From assembly GCA_028015205.1 (NCBI GenBank), contig CM051511.1, positions 310,001 to 374,000 on the forward strand: DNA of 64,000 nucleotides, read 5' to 3'. Each line of letters opens with the position of its first letter. The stretch's first letter is position 1. The notes under the pieces are model-generated. The model ran no database searches, was not told the DNA's origin, and saw only the letters and a list, made by a program, of their open reading frames with translations. Below, piece after piece: positions 25,930 through 36,620 of this stretch. This DNA comes from Mytilisepta virgata. Taxonomy: Eukaryota; Mollusca; Bivalvia; Mytilida; Mytilidae. The translations under genes and the position numbers were made by a program.

Positions 25930-26260
25930 CATGTGTTCACAATAGATGGGCAAGGTGAACTATTGCCATGCAACACTCTGCGTCTCATCCATTCTTCTGT
26001 TCTCTGTCCTTTGTCCATCATCTGTCTGTCAATTGTTATTCAATTCATCATTTCCAAACTTTGCAGGAATAATGTATGGAGGGTGATTTTAAAAAGTTTT
26101 CATTTCTTTCTGATCAGATGAAAAAATGGCTGCTAGAGGCAGTTCTTGATTCTGATTGATCACATTTTCAAAGTTCTTCTCCTCAAAAAGTACAATGCAA
26201 AATCTTTTCAAACTATAGAAATGATGATTTGGAGACCTTCTACAAATATTCCTCATTTGC
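25930..26260. mobile_element. Decayed Helitron/pearl-like fragment
   Basis: Phrases 'ggtgaactattgccatg', 'catctgtctgtcaattg', 'caaactttgcagg' and 'cttctcctcaaa' follow the order of the family's left half but are strongly diverged. Confidence 0.4.
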
Positions 26261-27019
26261 TGATGACTGGGCGGCATACATTGTGTCTATGGTGGTACAT
26301 AGGTTTGCATTGAAGCCTACACAAGCTAGGTACCCTTCGTACCTAATGTGCCTGAATATGACAAAGTTTAACGAATAATAAATTTGATAATTTTTCTCAA
26401 ATCACCGTCTCTGTTGCACTTTTGAGGATTCGTAAAAACTTTTTTTCCACAATTTTTTGTGAATATTTGTTTGTTTGGCATCCATGACATACATATAACA
26501 TCCATTTGAATGTGATCGACCAAGAACTTGTGACATCAGTTGATGCTAAACAAGAAAGAAGTCATCAGAAAAATTTAAGATTATAGTGGCCACATTGTCC
26601 TTACAGTTGACATAATCCTGTTAAAGTGTCCCGAATTCTAACAAAAAGTCCAACTGTCCTTAAATTAGCAAATCGGACGTTAACATTGAATTATTTATGT
26701 AACAAATATGTATGTAAAAAAAAGTCGAGAAATACCAAAGGGATATTCGAAGAAGGGGGGAATCGAAAATAACTGACAAACTCCGGAGAACAACGAAGAC
26801 AAGACCAAAACGATAATACACTTAAAAACTAAAAACATATGAACAACGTTGACCCCTACCAAAAAATCGGATATGGCCCAATGTGTCAAGTTGTTTTCTT
26901 GGTGCCTTCCCTGCGTCGAATTTACATTGACTCCGAGAATATAGAATATATGCTAAATGTTCAGGTATTGATAATGAATATCACTGATTGCAAAATAAAT
27001 TCTGTTATCAAAAATATAT

Positions 27020-27830
27020 TGATAAACTGGAGGTACTGTGATCAAAGCTCACAAAATGATACCCCAATGGCATCATATGATATAGAATCTGAGAAAGATT
27101 CCTTAAACTATAATAAGTGGTTTAGACGGAGTTGCGGATACAAAATAGGTACCCCCATAATCCCATGACAAGTCCTTGTTTTGGAAAAAGAAATCCCGAA
27201 AATTATTTTGACCAATAAACAAAATAGGAGGTACACAATGGCAGGTAAAGAATCTGAGAAAGTTCCATTAAATTATAAGCGGTTAAGGAGGAGTTGCCGG
27301 TTCAAAATAGATACCACCCCCTTTCCAAAAGTAAAACGGTTCCCAAAAATGATTTTGACGATTTTGGCCACAAACAAAATAGGAGGTGCACAATGGCATT
27401 AAATGATAAAGAATCTGAGAAAGTTTCATTATATTATAAAAAGTGGTTTAGATGGAGTTGCGGATACAAATTACTAGTAGGTACTCCCATAACCCCATAT
27501 AAAGCACTGTCAAAGTTCAGGTTTTGGCAACCCCGAAAATCAATTTGCCTCCCCCCCCAAAAAACAATAGGCGGTGCACAGTGGCATTGTATAGTTAAGA
27601 ATCTGAGGAGTTGCGGATACAATATGGATACCCCTATATAAGACAATGACAAACTTCATGTTTTTGGAAGAGAAACCCCAAACATGATTTTTACCAAATA
27701 AAAAATAGGAGGTGCACAATGGCATTAAATGATAAAGAATCTGAGAAAGTTTCATTATATTATAATAAGTGTTTTAGGAGAAGTTGAATATATTGTTACC
27801 ACACGGACGGACGGACTCCCCATCACCGCT
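27020..27830. repeat. Diverged tandem repeat, five to six units with GGAC tail
   Basis: Units share 'caaaataggaggtgcacaat' (with variants), 'ggcattaaatgataaag', 'aatctgagaaagtttc' and 'gagttgcggatacaaa', spaced about 110-170 bp. The block ends in 'cacggacggacggactc' near 27803. Relatives lie at 44330-44800 and 48595-48960. Open frames through it shift between units and are not genes. Confidence 0.75.
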
Positions 27831-28398
27831 TTAAATTTGAACGGTTTCCTTAATAAAACTGCTTACCATTAGAGTAGCAATAAATTAGGCCCATGTCGGT
27901 CACATTTTCCCAGATAGAATTCTTTGTATGTATGGAGTTATGTAAATGTATTTTTTGCTCAGAAAAATGTATACCCTTACTGGTCGTATATCCGCACTAT
28001 TTTATGTCAAATAGAAACCACGAACTTAAGTTTTTTCTTCCAGGAAAATTATATTTGTAAAATATAAATGACTCACCAAAAAGCTATTTGAAATTCTGCT
28101 ATTCTGAAATCACTGGGCAAACTGGGATACAAGATAGATATGGGATAGTCCTCAAGTGGTTAGATATGGGATAGTCCTCAAGTGGTGTATTTTTTACTTT
28201 GCATTTGCTCTGAACCAGTAATGACATTAAACTTTAATAAAATAGAACAATCGGCAGAAATTCCTAAAACTATTCACCTCTAAATCATGGGAAATCTATT
28301 TTTAAAAGTTTGTTTGGCTTTGCAGACATTTGATCAATATGGGAACTTTCAGTGATATTACAAAAAAATACATTCATTAAATACATGTCCAAAATATG

Positions 28399-28640
28399 TT
28401 TGTTTATTTATTTTGGGGTTTTACGCCGTTTTCAGCACATTTGGCTATTTCGCCGCCGCCAGTTTTTATTGGTGGAGGAAGCCGGAGTACTCGGAGAGAA
28501 CCACCGACCTTCGGTAGGAAAATTGGCAATCCTTCACGGTCAATTAAGATCGGAGTCGAACACATCTCGCCACAGGTGAGATTCGAACTCACAACCTGAG
28601 CGTTGACAGGCTACCTAGAAAACTCGGCCACTAAGGTCCC
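28399..28640 (-). mobile_element. tRNA-derived SINE, family 2 (reverse), with target-site duplication
   Basis: Reverse copy of the element at 17727: plus-strand tail 'tttgtttatttattttgggg', body 'ccagtttttattggtgg', and a head with 'gtgagattcgaactcac' (B box complement). The 11-bp direct repeat 'tccaaaatatg' flanks it at 28388-28398 and 28641-28651. Confidence 0.9.
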
Positions 28641-28902
28641 TCCAAAATATGACTGAAATAGAAGTTTGTTTAAATCTTTCTAAAGAGGATTACTTTTTTG
28701 TGAGTATTTGTTAAGGTTCTTGGTGAGCAGTACAGGCTTACTTATTTAACTCACGTCACATTTCATGCGCCTGTCCCGAGTTAGTAAGTTGTTTTCTATG
28801 TATTTTTGGAGTACGGTTTATGTTTTAGAATGATTTTGTATTCTCTCCTGGATTCTTTACTTGTAAATTTGTGGTAACTAATCGGTTGTTATACATTGTA
28901 GG

Positions 28903-29259
28903 ATGGATGAATGAATTATTGTTTAACGTCCAGTGGCAGCCAGGTGCATATCAGGACAAGAACATGTTGGTATGATAATGAATATGATCCCTGCTTTGTA
29001 CTAGACCGACACGCTAAGTCGGATTTTTAATGTGCTAGTTCACGAGGTAACTGTCCGCAGGAAGACGTATCACCTCACTCGGACACATTATACTGACTCC
29101 GAGACGACTAGTCTTTGCTCTTACTTCTAGATGCCGCGTGCTTGGCGGAGAAGCAGCAAATACCAATTTTAATGTCTTTGGTTTGACCCGGCCGGGGATC
29201 GAACCCGCGACCTTCCGCTGTCGGGGCGAGCATGCTACCACGAGACCACCGAGGCGGTC
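28903..29259 (-). mobile_element. tRNA-derived SINE, family 1 (reverse), with target-site duplication
   Basis: The minus-strand B box reads 'cgcgggttcgatccccggcc', with head 'ggtctcgtggtagcatgc'. The direct repeat 'tatacattgtagg' lies at 28890-28902 and 29260-29272. This is the best preserved head of the three family-1 copies. Confidence 0.9.
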
Positions 29260-29355
29260 TATACATTGTAGGCCTTTGCCCCGTGTTAAAGGTTGTTCTA
29301 CGACCTATTTGGTACTTTTTTTCGTTCCGTTTCAAGGTTGTTGTCTCATTAACCT

Positions 29356-29587
29356 TAAGGGAGCAACCATTTGATTTTTAAGGGGGGGGGGCTAGTAATC
29401 AAATTTGAAATAAAAGGGCAGGACCAGAATGTTGGCAAATAAAAAGACAGGATCAATTTAAGTATGAAATAAAAAGGCAGGACCTGTGCCAACCGAGAAA
29501 GTTTTGGGTTTAAATGAAAAAAAAAAAAACAGGCAGGCTCAAACCTTTGATCCTAGCCCCCCTAAAAATCAAATGGTTGCTCCCTTA
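29356..29587. mobile_element. MITE with about 37-bp inverted ends and G-run
   Basis: The left end 'taagggagcaaccatttg' and onward through 'atttttaagggggggggg' plus 'ctag' pairs with the right-hand 'ctagcccccctaaaaat' then 'caaatggttgctccctta'. The inside is A-rich with three 'aggcagga' / 'gggcagga' phrases. Confidence 0.85.
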
Positions 29588-29755
29588 CTCCATCTCACAA
29601 ATCAATTCTATCGCAGGTGTCTAGCTCTAGACAGTCTAGAAAAATGAAGCGTTGTCATATACACATGTGGTTGCACATTGTGCTTAAAATGTATGCCTAA
29701 CCCAGGCTTAAAACAGCAATAACTCTATTTCTTCAGTTAAATTTTTTTTAATTTG

Positions 29756-31069
29756 TTATTTGCATTTTCCATATCTATCTCTTGGATAATACTTCGGGTT
29801 TAACACGGTCGTTGGTGAACATTTCAAGCCTGGACCACAAGGACATAATCCGTAGTAATTGAGTGTTTCAGGTGCATATTGTAATCTTAAATCACACCAC
29901 GTGGCATTTTCATTTTTATACGGTAAACAGTAATGGACATTGAAGTCTTTATCCAGATTTCCTGTATGGCCTACTGCACGCTTTCCTAGCGCCGGTGTGA
30001 TGGAACAGCAAAGAGAAGGATGAACACAGTCCTCATTTCTGTCACAATAAGCATGTATGTGTTGTCTAATACCATCGTGTTCCTGTAATGATATTATGTT
30101 TGAAATATTAAACAAGGTATTTTTTTAAAGAACAAATTAATTTATTTGACGAGTATCTGTGGTGAATTGGTGATTCTAGTTAATGTGTCTGGACATAAAA
30201 TCTGTGATTAATCTTACTATTTTTTTTTTCTCTTTCATCATGATATTAGAATAGTCTTTTCAGTCTGTTTATATGTCAGTAAATGCATGGACGAAATAAA
30301 TATAATTTCATAAAAACATATCTTTGGATATATCTTCTAGGCTTATAGTTCTTTCCGAGCTGTAGGTTTAGGACCTTTTTTGTAGGAGATTTTGTGGATT
30401 TGAAATTGAAATGAAGCGCTTTACAATATTTTTAGTGACTCTTGTGGTTCTCCACCTATTTGGCATTGAGAACTGTGCTAGTTCAGAAGAATTATTTTTT
30501 CCCTGTTCAGACATGCACCTTTTGTGTAATAAGGAATCTTTGATACCATACAAAACTTTAGTATACTAAATCCTCATTTTGACAGAGTCTCTTTTGCCAT
30601 GCTTACGTCCAGAAATATGAGTCAACTAGAACAAATTCCTGCAAAATCCGACACGCAACCCTGCATGATTGGCCATTACGTATAGTTCCTGATCTCTCAA
30701 ATAAGCCTATACTTTGTGTTAAATTCTCGTCTTGTTAGACGAATAGGATGTAAAGTTAACCTGCCACAAGACGGGTGCCGTTAATAGCGCAGAACATACT
30801 TTCCCTTCCAGAGTATCTGATATCTTGTCTTTTCTCCCTAGGTTGCAATGTGTTCCAGTATATTGTCTTTTCTCCCCAAGTTGCAATGTGTTCCAGTCTA
30901 TTTGCTTTTGGTGTTATGATGTTTGTAACAGTGTTGCTGGGATTTTAATTTAACAATTTTCTACCATTGTTTCAGTATCCGTTTGTCAATAAATTTAACA
31001 CCTTACCACAGCGTTCAAAGTAACATAGCAAATGAACAAAAGCACTAATCGTGACAATACTGTCGCCAT
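29756..31069 (-). CDS. Secreted prokineticin/astakine-like (AVIT, colipase-fold) protein, complete, two exons
   Basis: Exon 1, 31007-31069, encodes a 21-residue signal peptide (MATVLSRLVLLFICYVTLNA) and ends at a GTAAGG donor in phase 0. Exon 2, 29756-30082, follows the acceptor 'atatcattacag' and ends at TAA 29756-29758. The full product is 129 residues. The mature part has ten cysteines spaced C-x5-C-x5-CC-x25-C-x10-C-x16-C-x-C-x5-C-x18-C. The paired CC and the CPCGPGLKC block are the signature of prokineticins, astakines and the colipase fold. The N-terminal AVIT residues needed by vertebrate prokineticins for receptor activation are absent; the mature chain starts near EHDGIRQH. Known relatives act as secreted ligands (angiogenesis, haematopoiesis); the role here is inferred only. 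Loops C4-C5 and C9-C10 are longer than in vertebrate PROK1/2. One N-glycosylation sequon (NAT) is present. Confidence 0.85.
30083..31006 (-). other. Intron of the prokineticin-like gene
   Basis: Apart from the opposite-strand signal-peptide ORF, it contains a local duplicate: 'tatcttgtcttttctccct' with 'ttgcaatgtgttccag' near 30820-30860 and again near 30863-30900. No other feature seen. Confidence 0.55.
30411..30569 (+). CDS. Hypothetical small secreted peptide, 52 residues
   Basis: ATG 30411 to TAA 30567-30569, on the strand opposite the prokineticin-like gene and inside its intron. It starts MKRFTIFLVTLVVLHLFGI, a textbook signal peptide (two basic residues, 13-15 hydrophobic ones), with a likely cleavage at NCAS|SEE. 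The remaining 25-30 residues carry two more cysteines (FPCSDMHLLCNKE). A possible donor GTAATA at about 30527 would make it a first exon instead. No family recognised; composition is the only support. Confidence 0.35.
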   Translation: MKRFTIFLVTLVVLHLFGIENCASSEELFFPCSDMHLLCNKESLIPYKTLVY

Positions 31070-31265
31070 GTTATGAGTAATGATAAGGTTTTACAAGGTT
31101 ATCTATGTAAGCGTACTGTTCTTCCGGTGTGCAGAAGTTCCGGGACATGATATATCCTAGCATATTTCTTCCTTTAATTGTTTATGTTTATTCCGTTGGA
31201 AATAAAATTCTGGTGTAAAAATGTCATGGAATTTTTACCCTAGTGTATTTTTTCCAAAAGAAAAA

Positions 31266-32918
31266 CTAGAGGCTCTCAAGAGCCTGTATCGCTCACCTGG
31301 ATTTAACTTTTCACCTTGAGCAGACCTAAAAATTTAAGTGTTGCAGACAGTTTGGCTGGTTTTTCTATAGGATTGTGTTAATTTCAGCTGTGCTAGTCAT
31401 CTTGGTTTAGTCCAGGTCAACGGATAAATTTCTAAAAGAGAACCATCTAAGGACCATTTCTGCTAAGTCTTGTTTCAACTGGCTAAACGGTTTCACACAA
31501 AAAGATTTTTAAATGAATTTTCCTATAGGTTCCAATATTTAACAAAGTTCGGTGTGGCAGCCATCTTGGTTGACAGTCCGGGTGATCGGACACATTTCTG
31601 AAAGAGGACCTCCTAAGGACCATGCTGCCAAGCCTGGGTCCAATATGTCAAGTGGTTTTAGACAAGAAGATTTTTCAATGAATTTTTCCATAGGGTCCTA
31701 TGTTAAACTAAGTTCGGGTGTGGCGGCCATCTTGGTTGACAATCTGGGTCATCGCACAAAATTCTGAAAGAGGATCATCTAAGGACCATTGCTACCAAGT
31801 CTAATTCTAATTGGCTTAGTGGTTTCGGACGAGAAGATTTTTGAGTGAATTTCCCATAGGTCCTAGTGTTAAACTAAGTTCTGCTATAGCGGCCATCTTG
31901 GTTCACAGTCCACGACATTAGACACATTTCTGAAAAAGACCTCCTAAGGACCAATGCTCCCAAGTCCTGCTCCAATAAGTCAACTGGTTTCAGACAAGAA
32001 GATTTTTCAATGAATTTTCCTATAGGGCCCTATATTAAACTAAGTTCGGTTGTGGCGGCCATCTTGGTTGACAGTCCAGGTTATCGGACACACCTCTGTA
32101 AGAGGACCATCTAAGGACCATTGCTGCCAAGTCTGGTTCCAATTGGTCAAGTAGTTAAAGACGAGAAGATTTTTCAATGAATTTTCACATAAGGCCCTAT
32201 GTTAAACTAAGTTCGGCTGTGGCGGCCATCTTGGTTAACAGTCCGGGTCATTGGACATATTTCTGAAAGAGAACCTCCTAAGAATCATTACAGCCAACTT
32301 TGGTTTCAACTGGCCTTGTAGTTTCACATAAGAAGATTTTTTAAATTTACCCCCTCCCCTTTTTCTATTTTTAGTAACAGTAGTCATGTCGGTTGGAAGT
32401 CGGAGATTCCAGACATAATTTTGGGAGGGGGCCACACAAGGACCATTCCACCAAAGTTTGGTCTCAATTGGCCCAGTGGTTTGAGAGGAAAAGATCTTTA
32501 ACGGAAAGTTTACGCTGGATGCCGTCTTTAAAGGGCAAAAACTCCTATAAGGGGTCAATCAATGATTTTGGTCATGTTGACTTATTTGTAGATCTTTGTT
32601 GAACATTTTTGCTTTTTACAATTTGTCTTCATCTATAATAATATTCAAGAAAATAACCTAAAACTGCAAAATTTCCTTAAAATTAACCATTCAGGGGCAA
32701 TAACCCAACAAAGGGTTGATCGATTTGTCTGAAAATTTCATGACAGGTAGATCTTGACCTGATGAACATTTTTCCAAATATCAGTTTTGCTCTAATTGCT
32801 TTAGTTTTTGAGATATAAGACAAAAACTGCAGTTTACCCCTATGTTCTATTTTTAGCCATGTCGGCCATGTTGGTTGGCAGGCTGGATCATCGGACACAT
32901 TTTTAAACTAGATACCAA
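31266..32918. mobile_element. Long Helitron/pearl-like element, truncated at one end
   Basis: Starts 'ctagaggctctcaagagcct' (a terminal hairpin abutting CTAG), followed by about six core units of 165-170 bp built on 'gttgacagtccgggt', 'aggaccattgctgcc' and 'aagaagatttttcaatgaat'. A unique second half follows ('ggggcaataacccaacaaag'). Nearly identical to 37006-38836 until about 32918, where similarity ends before the CGT-rich and hairpin segment. Confidence 0.85.
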
Positions 32919-32933
32919 AACGTAGTTGGAGAG

Positions 32934-33167
32934 TTACAAAGATCTTGTTTTAATAAGATTGAATGTTGTGCGTCTGTATATTGTTTGAACCTGGCATTCT
33001 CTTTTCACACAATTTTCTGGTTTTTGCCTTACGCTTTCATATATCTTATCTGATTGTTTTAGTATTTTTTGGAAAGATTGCAAATCGTTCCTGTGCCATC
33101 GGCCTCCAACCGAAAGTGTGACCTCTTCAATGCTATCGGACATTAGTACATAAAATGTAGTTCCCAT
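32934..33167 (-). CDS. Hypothetical 77-residue ORF between two repeats
   Basis: ATG 33165-33167 to TAA. The product is polar and helix-prone (SIEEVTLSVGGRWHRNDLQS; RQKPENCVKRECQVQ), unlike low-complexity noise. It occupies the only unique stretch between the truncated element ending at 32918 and an oppositely oriented one starting at 33180. Codon use looks ordinary. It could be a captured exon, a real small gene or chance; no family recognised. Confidence 0.25.
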   Translation of the reverse strand: MGTTFYVLMSDSIEEVTLSVGGRWHRNDLQSFQKILKQSDKIYESVRQKPENCVKRECQVQTIYRRTTFNLIKTRSL

Positions 33168-33179
33168 GATGACAACATT

Positions 33180-33800
33180 TTTAGCTCACCTTTCCTAAAA
33201 GGAAATGTGAGCTTTTGGCATCACTTGGCGTCCGTCGTCGTCTGTCGTTGTCGATAACAATTTTTCAAACATCTTCTCCTCTGAAACTACTGAATGGATT
33301 TGGATAAAACTTAGCATGATTGTTCCTTAGGGTATCCTGCACAAAGTTTATGCTTCGATTTTTGATCCGTCGAAAAACATGGCCACTGTTACTAAAAATA
33401 GAACATAGGGGTCAAACAACAGTTTTTCGCAAATATCTCAAAAATCATTAGGATACTGCAAATTCTGGCAGGTTGAAAGTGTTCAGCATGATGAGAGCTA
33501 CCTGTGTGCTGATTTTCGTGAAAATCTGTCAACTGATGTTAGAGTTATTGCCCTTTTTTGACTTTTTTTTGCTTTTTTTATGTTATTATTTCAAAAATCT
33601 TCTCTGAAACTACTATTCAAAATCAAATGAAACTTGGTAAGATTGTTCCTTAGGGTATCCTGCAAAAAGATAATGCTTGGATTTTTGATTGGTCGAAAAA
33701 CATGTCCACCCTTACTAAAAATAGAACATAGGGGTCAAAATGCTGTTTTTTGCTATTTTTTCCTGAATTATAGAAAGAAAATGAAGATGAAAGCTACTTT
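33180..33800. mobile_element. Helitron/pearl-like relative, opposite orientation
   Basis: Begins 'agctcacctttcctaaaagg' with its hairpin, then 'cacttggcgtccgtcgtcg'. Two core units follow with 'attgttccttagggtatcc' and 'actaaaaatagaacatagg'. The far end is not recognisable. Confidence 0.6.
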
Positions 33801-36118
33801 CAAGGTAAACATGGTATCCCGAGTTGAACGGTGATGATGAAAGTTTGTTTTGGACGGACATTTTTAAAATGGCTGCCATTTTCCCGCCATTTTTTACACT
33901 TGCTCGGATTTCAACAATATTTAGTTTTTAAAGTAAACATGGTATCCTTAGTGAATGGTGAATATTTTTGATATTCAAATTCTTGAATTAGTTATACTTT
34001 TTATTACATCGATAAAATAGACAAAAGAAGCTTCAAAAGTGTCATATTTTCCTCAGATCCCTTCCTGAATCTGTCAACGTCACAAACGTCATTTGTAAGT
34101 AACGCCTTTGATGACGTTAAATAAAAACCAATCTTTCACTGAGTGAAAATATCGAATTTATTTTCACTGGAAATTACGATAAATCACCATCATCAATGTA
34201 ATAATTAACTGTTATTTGAAATGTAAAGAAATATGTTTTCATCAGTTGTCAAAGTATGCATGCCACAGTTGTTTTCTTTGGATAGTTCTTTTTGTTTGTT
34301 TGTTTGTTGTAAATTTTGGGGGGTGAGGGTTGGGAGGTGCTCGATGGCCTTCCAGCATATTTTGCTATATTGTGGCAGCAAGTTCTTATAAAGCTGACAT
34401 ACCTGGAAAGAACAATCCCAGGAAAGAAATTGAAATCTGGTATGAGAATATGAGATTCTTTATTTTGAAGATGTAAATATATCTCTGTTGAAATATACAT
34501 ATAAATACAGATTAAAAAATCATCTACTCATAAACAATATTGGCACTAGAGGAATTTCTTTTTGTAGGCAAGTTGTTTCACATTTAAAAAAAAAAAAAAT
34601 CTGCATCATTACTCAACTTCGGAGTACATCTCCATCCTATTTCCTAAAGAGGTTCTCCAAAAAAAAAAAATTTAGTCATGAAAAAAATTGGAAATGCTGT
34701 ACCAGGAGTCAAAATATATTTATAATAAAGAAATATTACAGGACAAAGTCAGATGGCAAAAATTAGACTTCACTAAAACATGGAATAAAATAATCCCTGT
34801 AGACTCAATGAATTTCTTTTGAACATTCAAAGTTTTATGCCAGAGTATTATAACCACAGAGCAGGAATATTAGACTTGCATCTTTTTTTTTTTAATTCAT
34901 TCCTTGTTTTTGTTTTGTTCTGAAAGAAACTGCACAGCAGAAATCTGAGAAAAAAAATTACCTACAATTTCATCTAGGAAAAAGGTATAATGAATCCCTG
35001 GAACTACATAAAAAAAAATCTTTTATCAGCTAATTTGGAATATCATATGTATTGATTAATGTAAATAAAGAAGTCTTATGTCATTAACCAAACATTATCA
35101 AATACTACAAAATGATGTATTAATTTAATTTTATAAAAGTTAATCTCGAATGTTACTTTATAAAAAAAAAGTGGGGTTATAAATTGTACTTTTACTTAAA
35201 TTAACGTAAAATGTTTTATAAAAGAATAATTTTGGAGAGAAAAAAAATACATCAAAAGATGTACATGTGATAAACCCTGATATCATTGTTACTTGTTAAG
35301 TTATTCAGACCATAAATATCATAACCGTAAATCATATTTTGTTTTGACCAAAAAATGATTTATGGTCCAGATATGTTAAGCAGAAAGTATGGTGACTGTT
35401 TATTTGACAAAATTAATGTAATTGTATATAGTATAGTCATAATTGTTTTTATAGAAAAAGCTGATATAAAATTCTGTTACTGATGGTGTTAACAAAACGG
35501 ATAGCACTAAAAGACACATCATTCTTTATGTTATGTTTGGTAATCTGGTACCAATTATCTAACATGTAACAGGTAACCAGTAACATACCATTTATGCTAT
35601 AAAAGAATGCACCTATTTCATATTTCTTTTAATTCCTACATGAAAGTATGAATATAATATGCTTTCTGTTATGTTTTGTACCACAATCTGGTACCAATTA
35701 TCTAAAATGTAACAGGTAACCAGTAACATACAAGTTATAGCAGAACAAACACTATAACAGACAGCACCTATGTAATGTTTCTTTTAATTCCTACATGAAA
35801 GTATGAATTTAAAAATACAAATTTCCCTGTCATTTCGTAACCATGGTAATTAAATAAACAATGATACATGGTAAGTACCACTGAAAATGGTATAACTCTT
35901 TTATATTCTATGAACACACATTTCTTGTCTCTGTGAATCTGTGAATCATTAAATATATATATTTACCACTGATCAATTCTTATTGCATTCTATTCATGCA
36001 AAGAATTATAGAAAACTCTTGTATACTGTTAATTAGTCTGAAATGCCTTGGAGATGCCATTATAATTAGTGTAGGTTAAAAGACATCAACACTTTTCGGT
36101 TTGGCTCCCATTTTAAAA
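33801..36118. other. Intergenic, no supported gene
   Basis: Contains 'aaagtaaacatggtatcc'-type direct repeats (33802 and 33931), a long A-run region (34580-35040) and the two-copy repeat 35527-35815. A short frame near 34731-34820 (reading KVRWQKLDFTKTWNKI) looks coding-like but is bounded by stops. Confidence 0.5.
35527..35815. repeat. 153-bp two-copy tandem duplication
   Basis: 'aatctggtaccaattatct' then 'gtaacaggtaaccagtaaca' occurs at about 35542 and 35695. Both are followed by 'ttcttttaattcctacatg' and 'aaagtatgaat'. Confidence 0.85.
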
Positions 36119-36620
36119 CAAGAGGCTGAAGAGAATTGAGCCTGTATAGTTCACCTGACAGTCCCACAATCAATCCATTTTATTTCAAGTGAAAATTGTA
36201 ATGGACCTTCCATAGATGTTTCATACCAAGTATCAGTTAATATGGCTATATGTTTTAAGGGGAGGAGATTTTTGAAATTTTGACCAATCAAAAATAAGAA
36301 TTCATCATAGCTGCCATATTAGCTGTCTGACCGGGACGAAATATGCACACCCTATAAAGGTCCTTCCACAGATGCTTCATACCAAGTTACAGATTTGGCT
36401 TTGTGGTTTCAGAAAATTTTATTTTTGAAATTTTGACAAATCCGAAATAAGAATTCATCATGGCAGCCATATGACCGGAACAAAATATGCAAAATGTATA
36501 AAGATCCTTCCATGGATGCTTCATACCAAGTTTAAGATCATTAGGGGTTTCAAAGGATAAAATTTTTAAAATTTGTCCAATCAGAAATAAGAATTCATCA
36601 TGGCGGCCATATTAGAAATA

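Larger units (their letters stand above)
22952..29755. other. Intergenic region between DNAJC11 and the prokineticin-like gene
   Basis: Contains the DNAJC11 3' UTR, a foldback element (23371-23538), two Helitron-like fragments (24905-25300; 25930-26260), a tandem repeat (27020-27830), two SINEs and a MITE. Stretches 23710-24900 and 26290-27000 show nothing recognisable. Confidence 0.6.

Noticed and set aside
26839..27652. Several overlapping 70-115-codon frames
   Set aside because: They run through a diverged tandem repeat and change frame from unit to unit.
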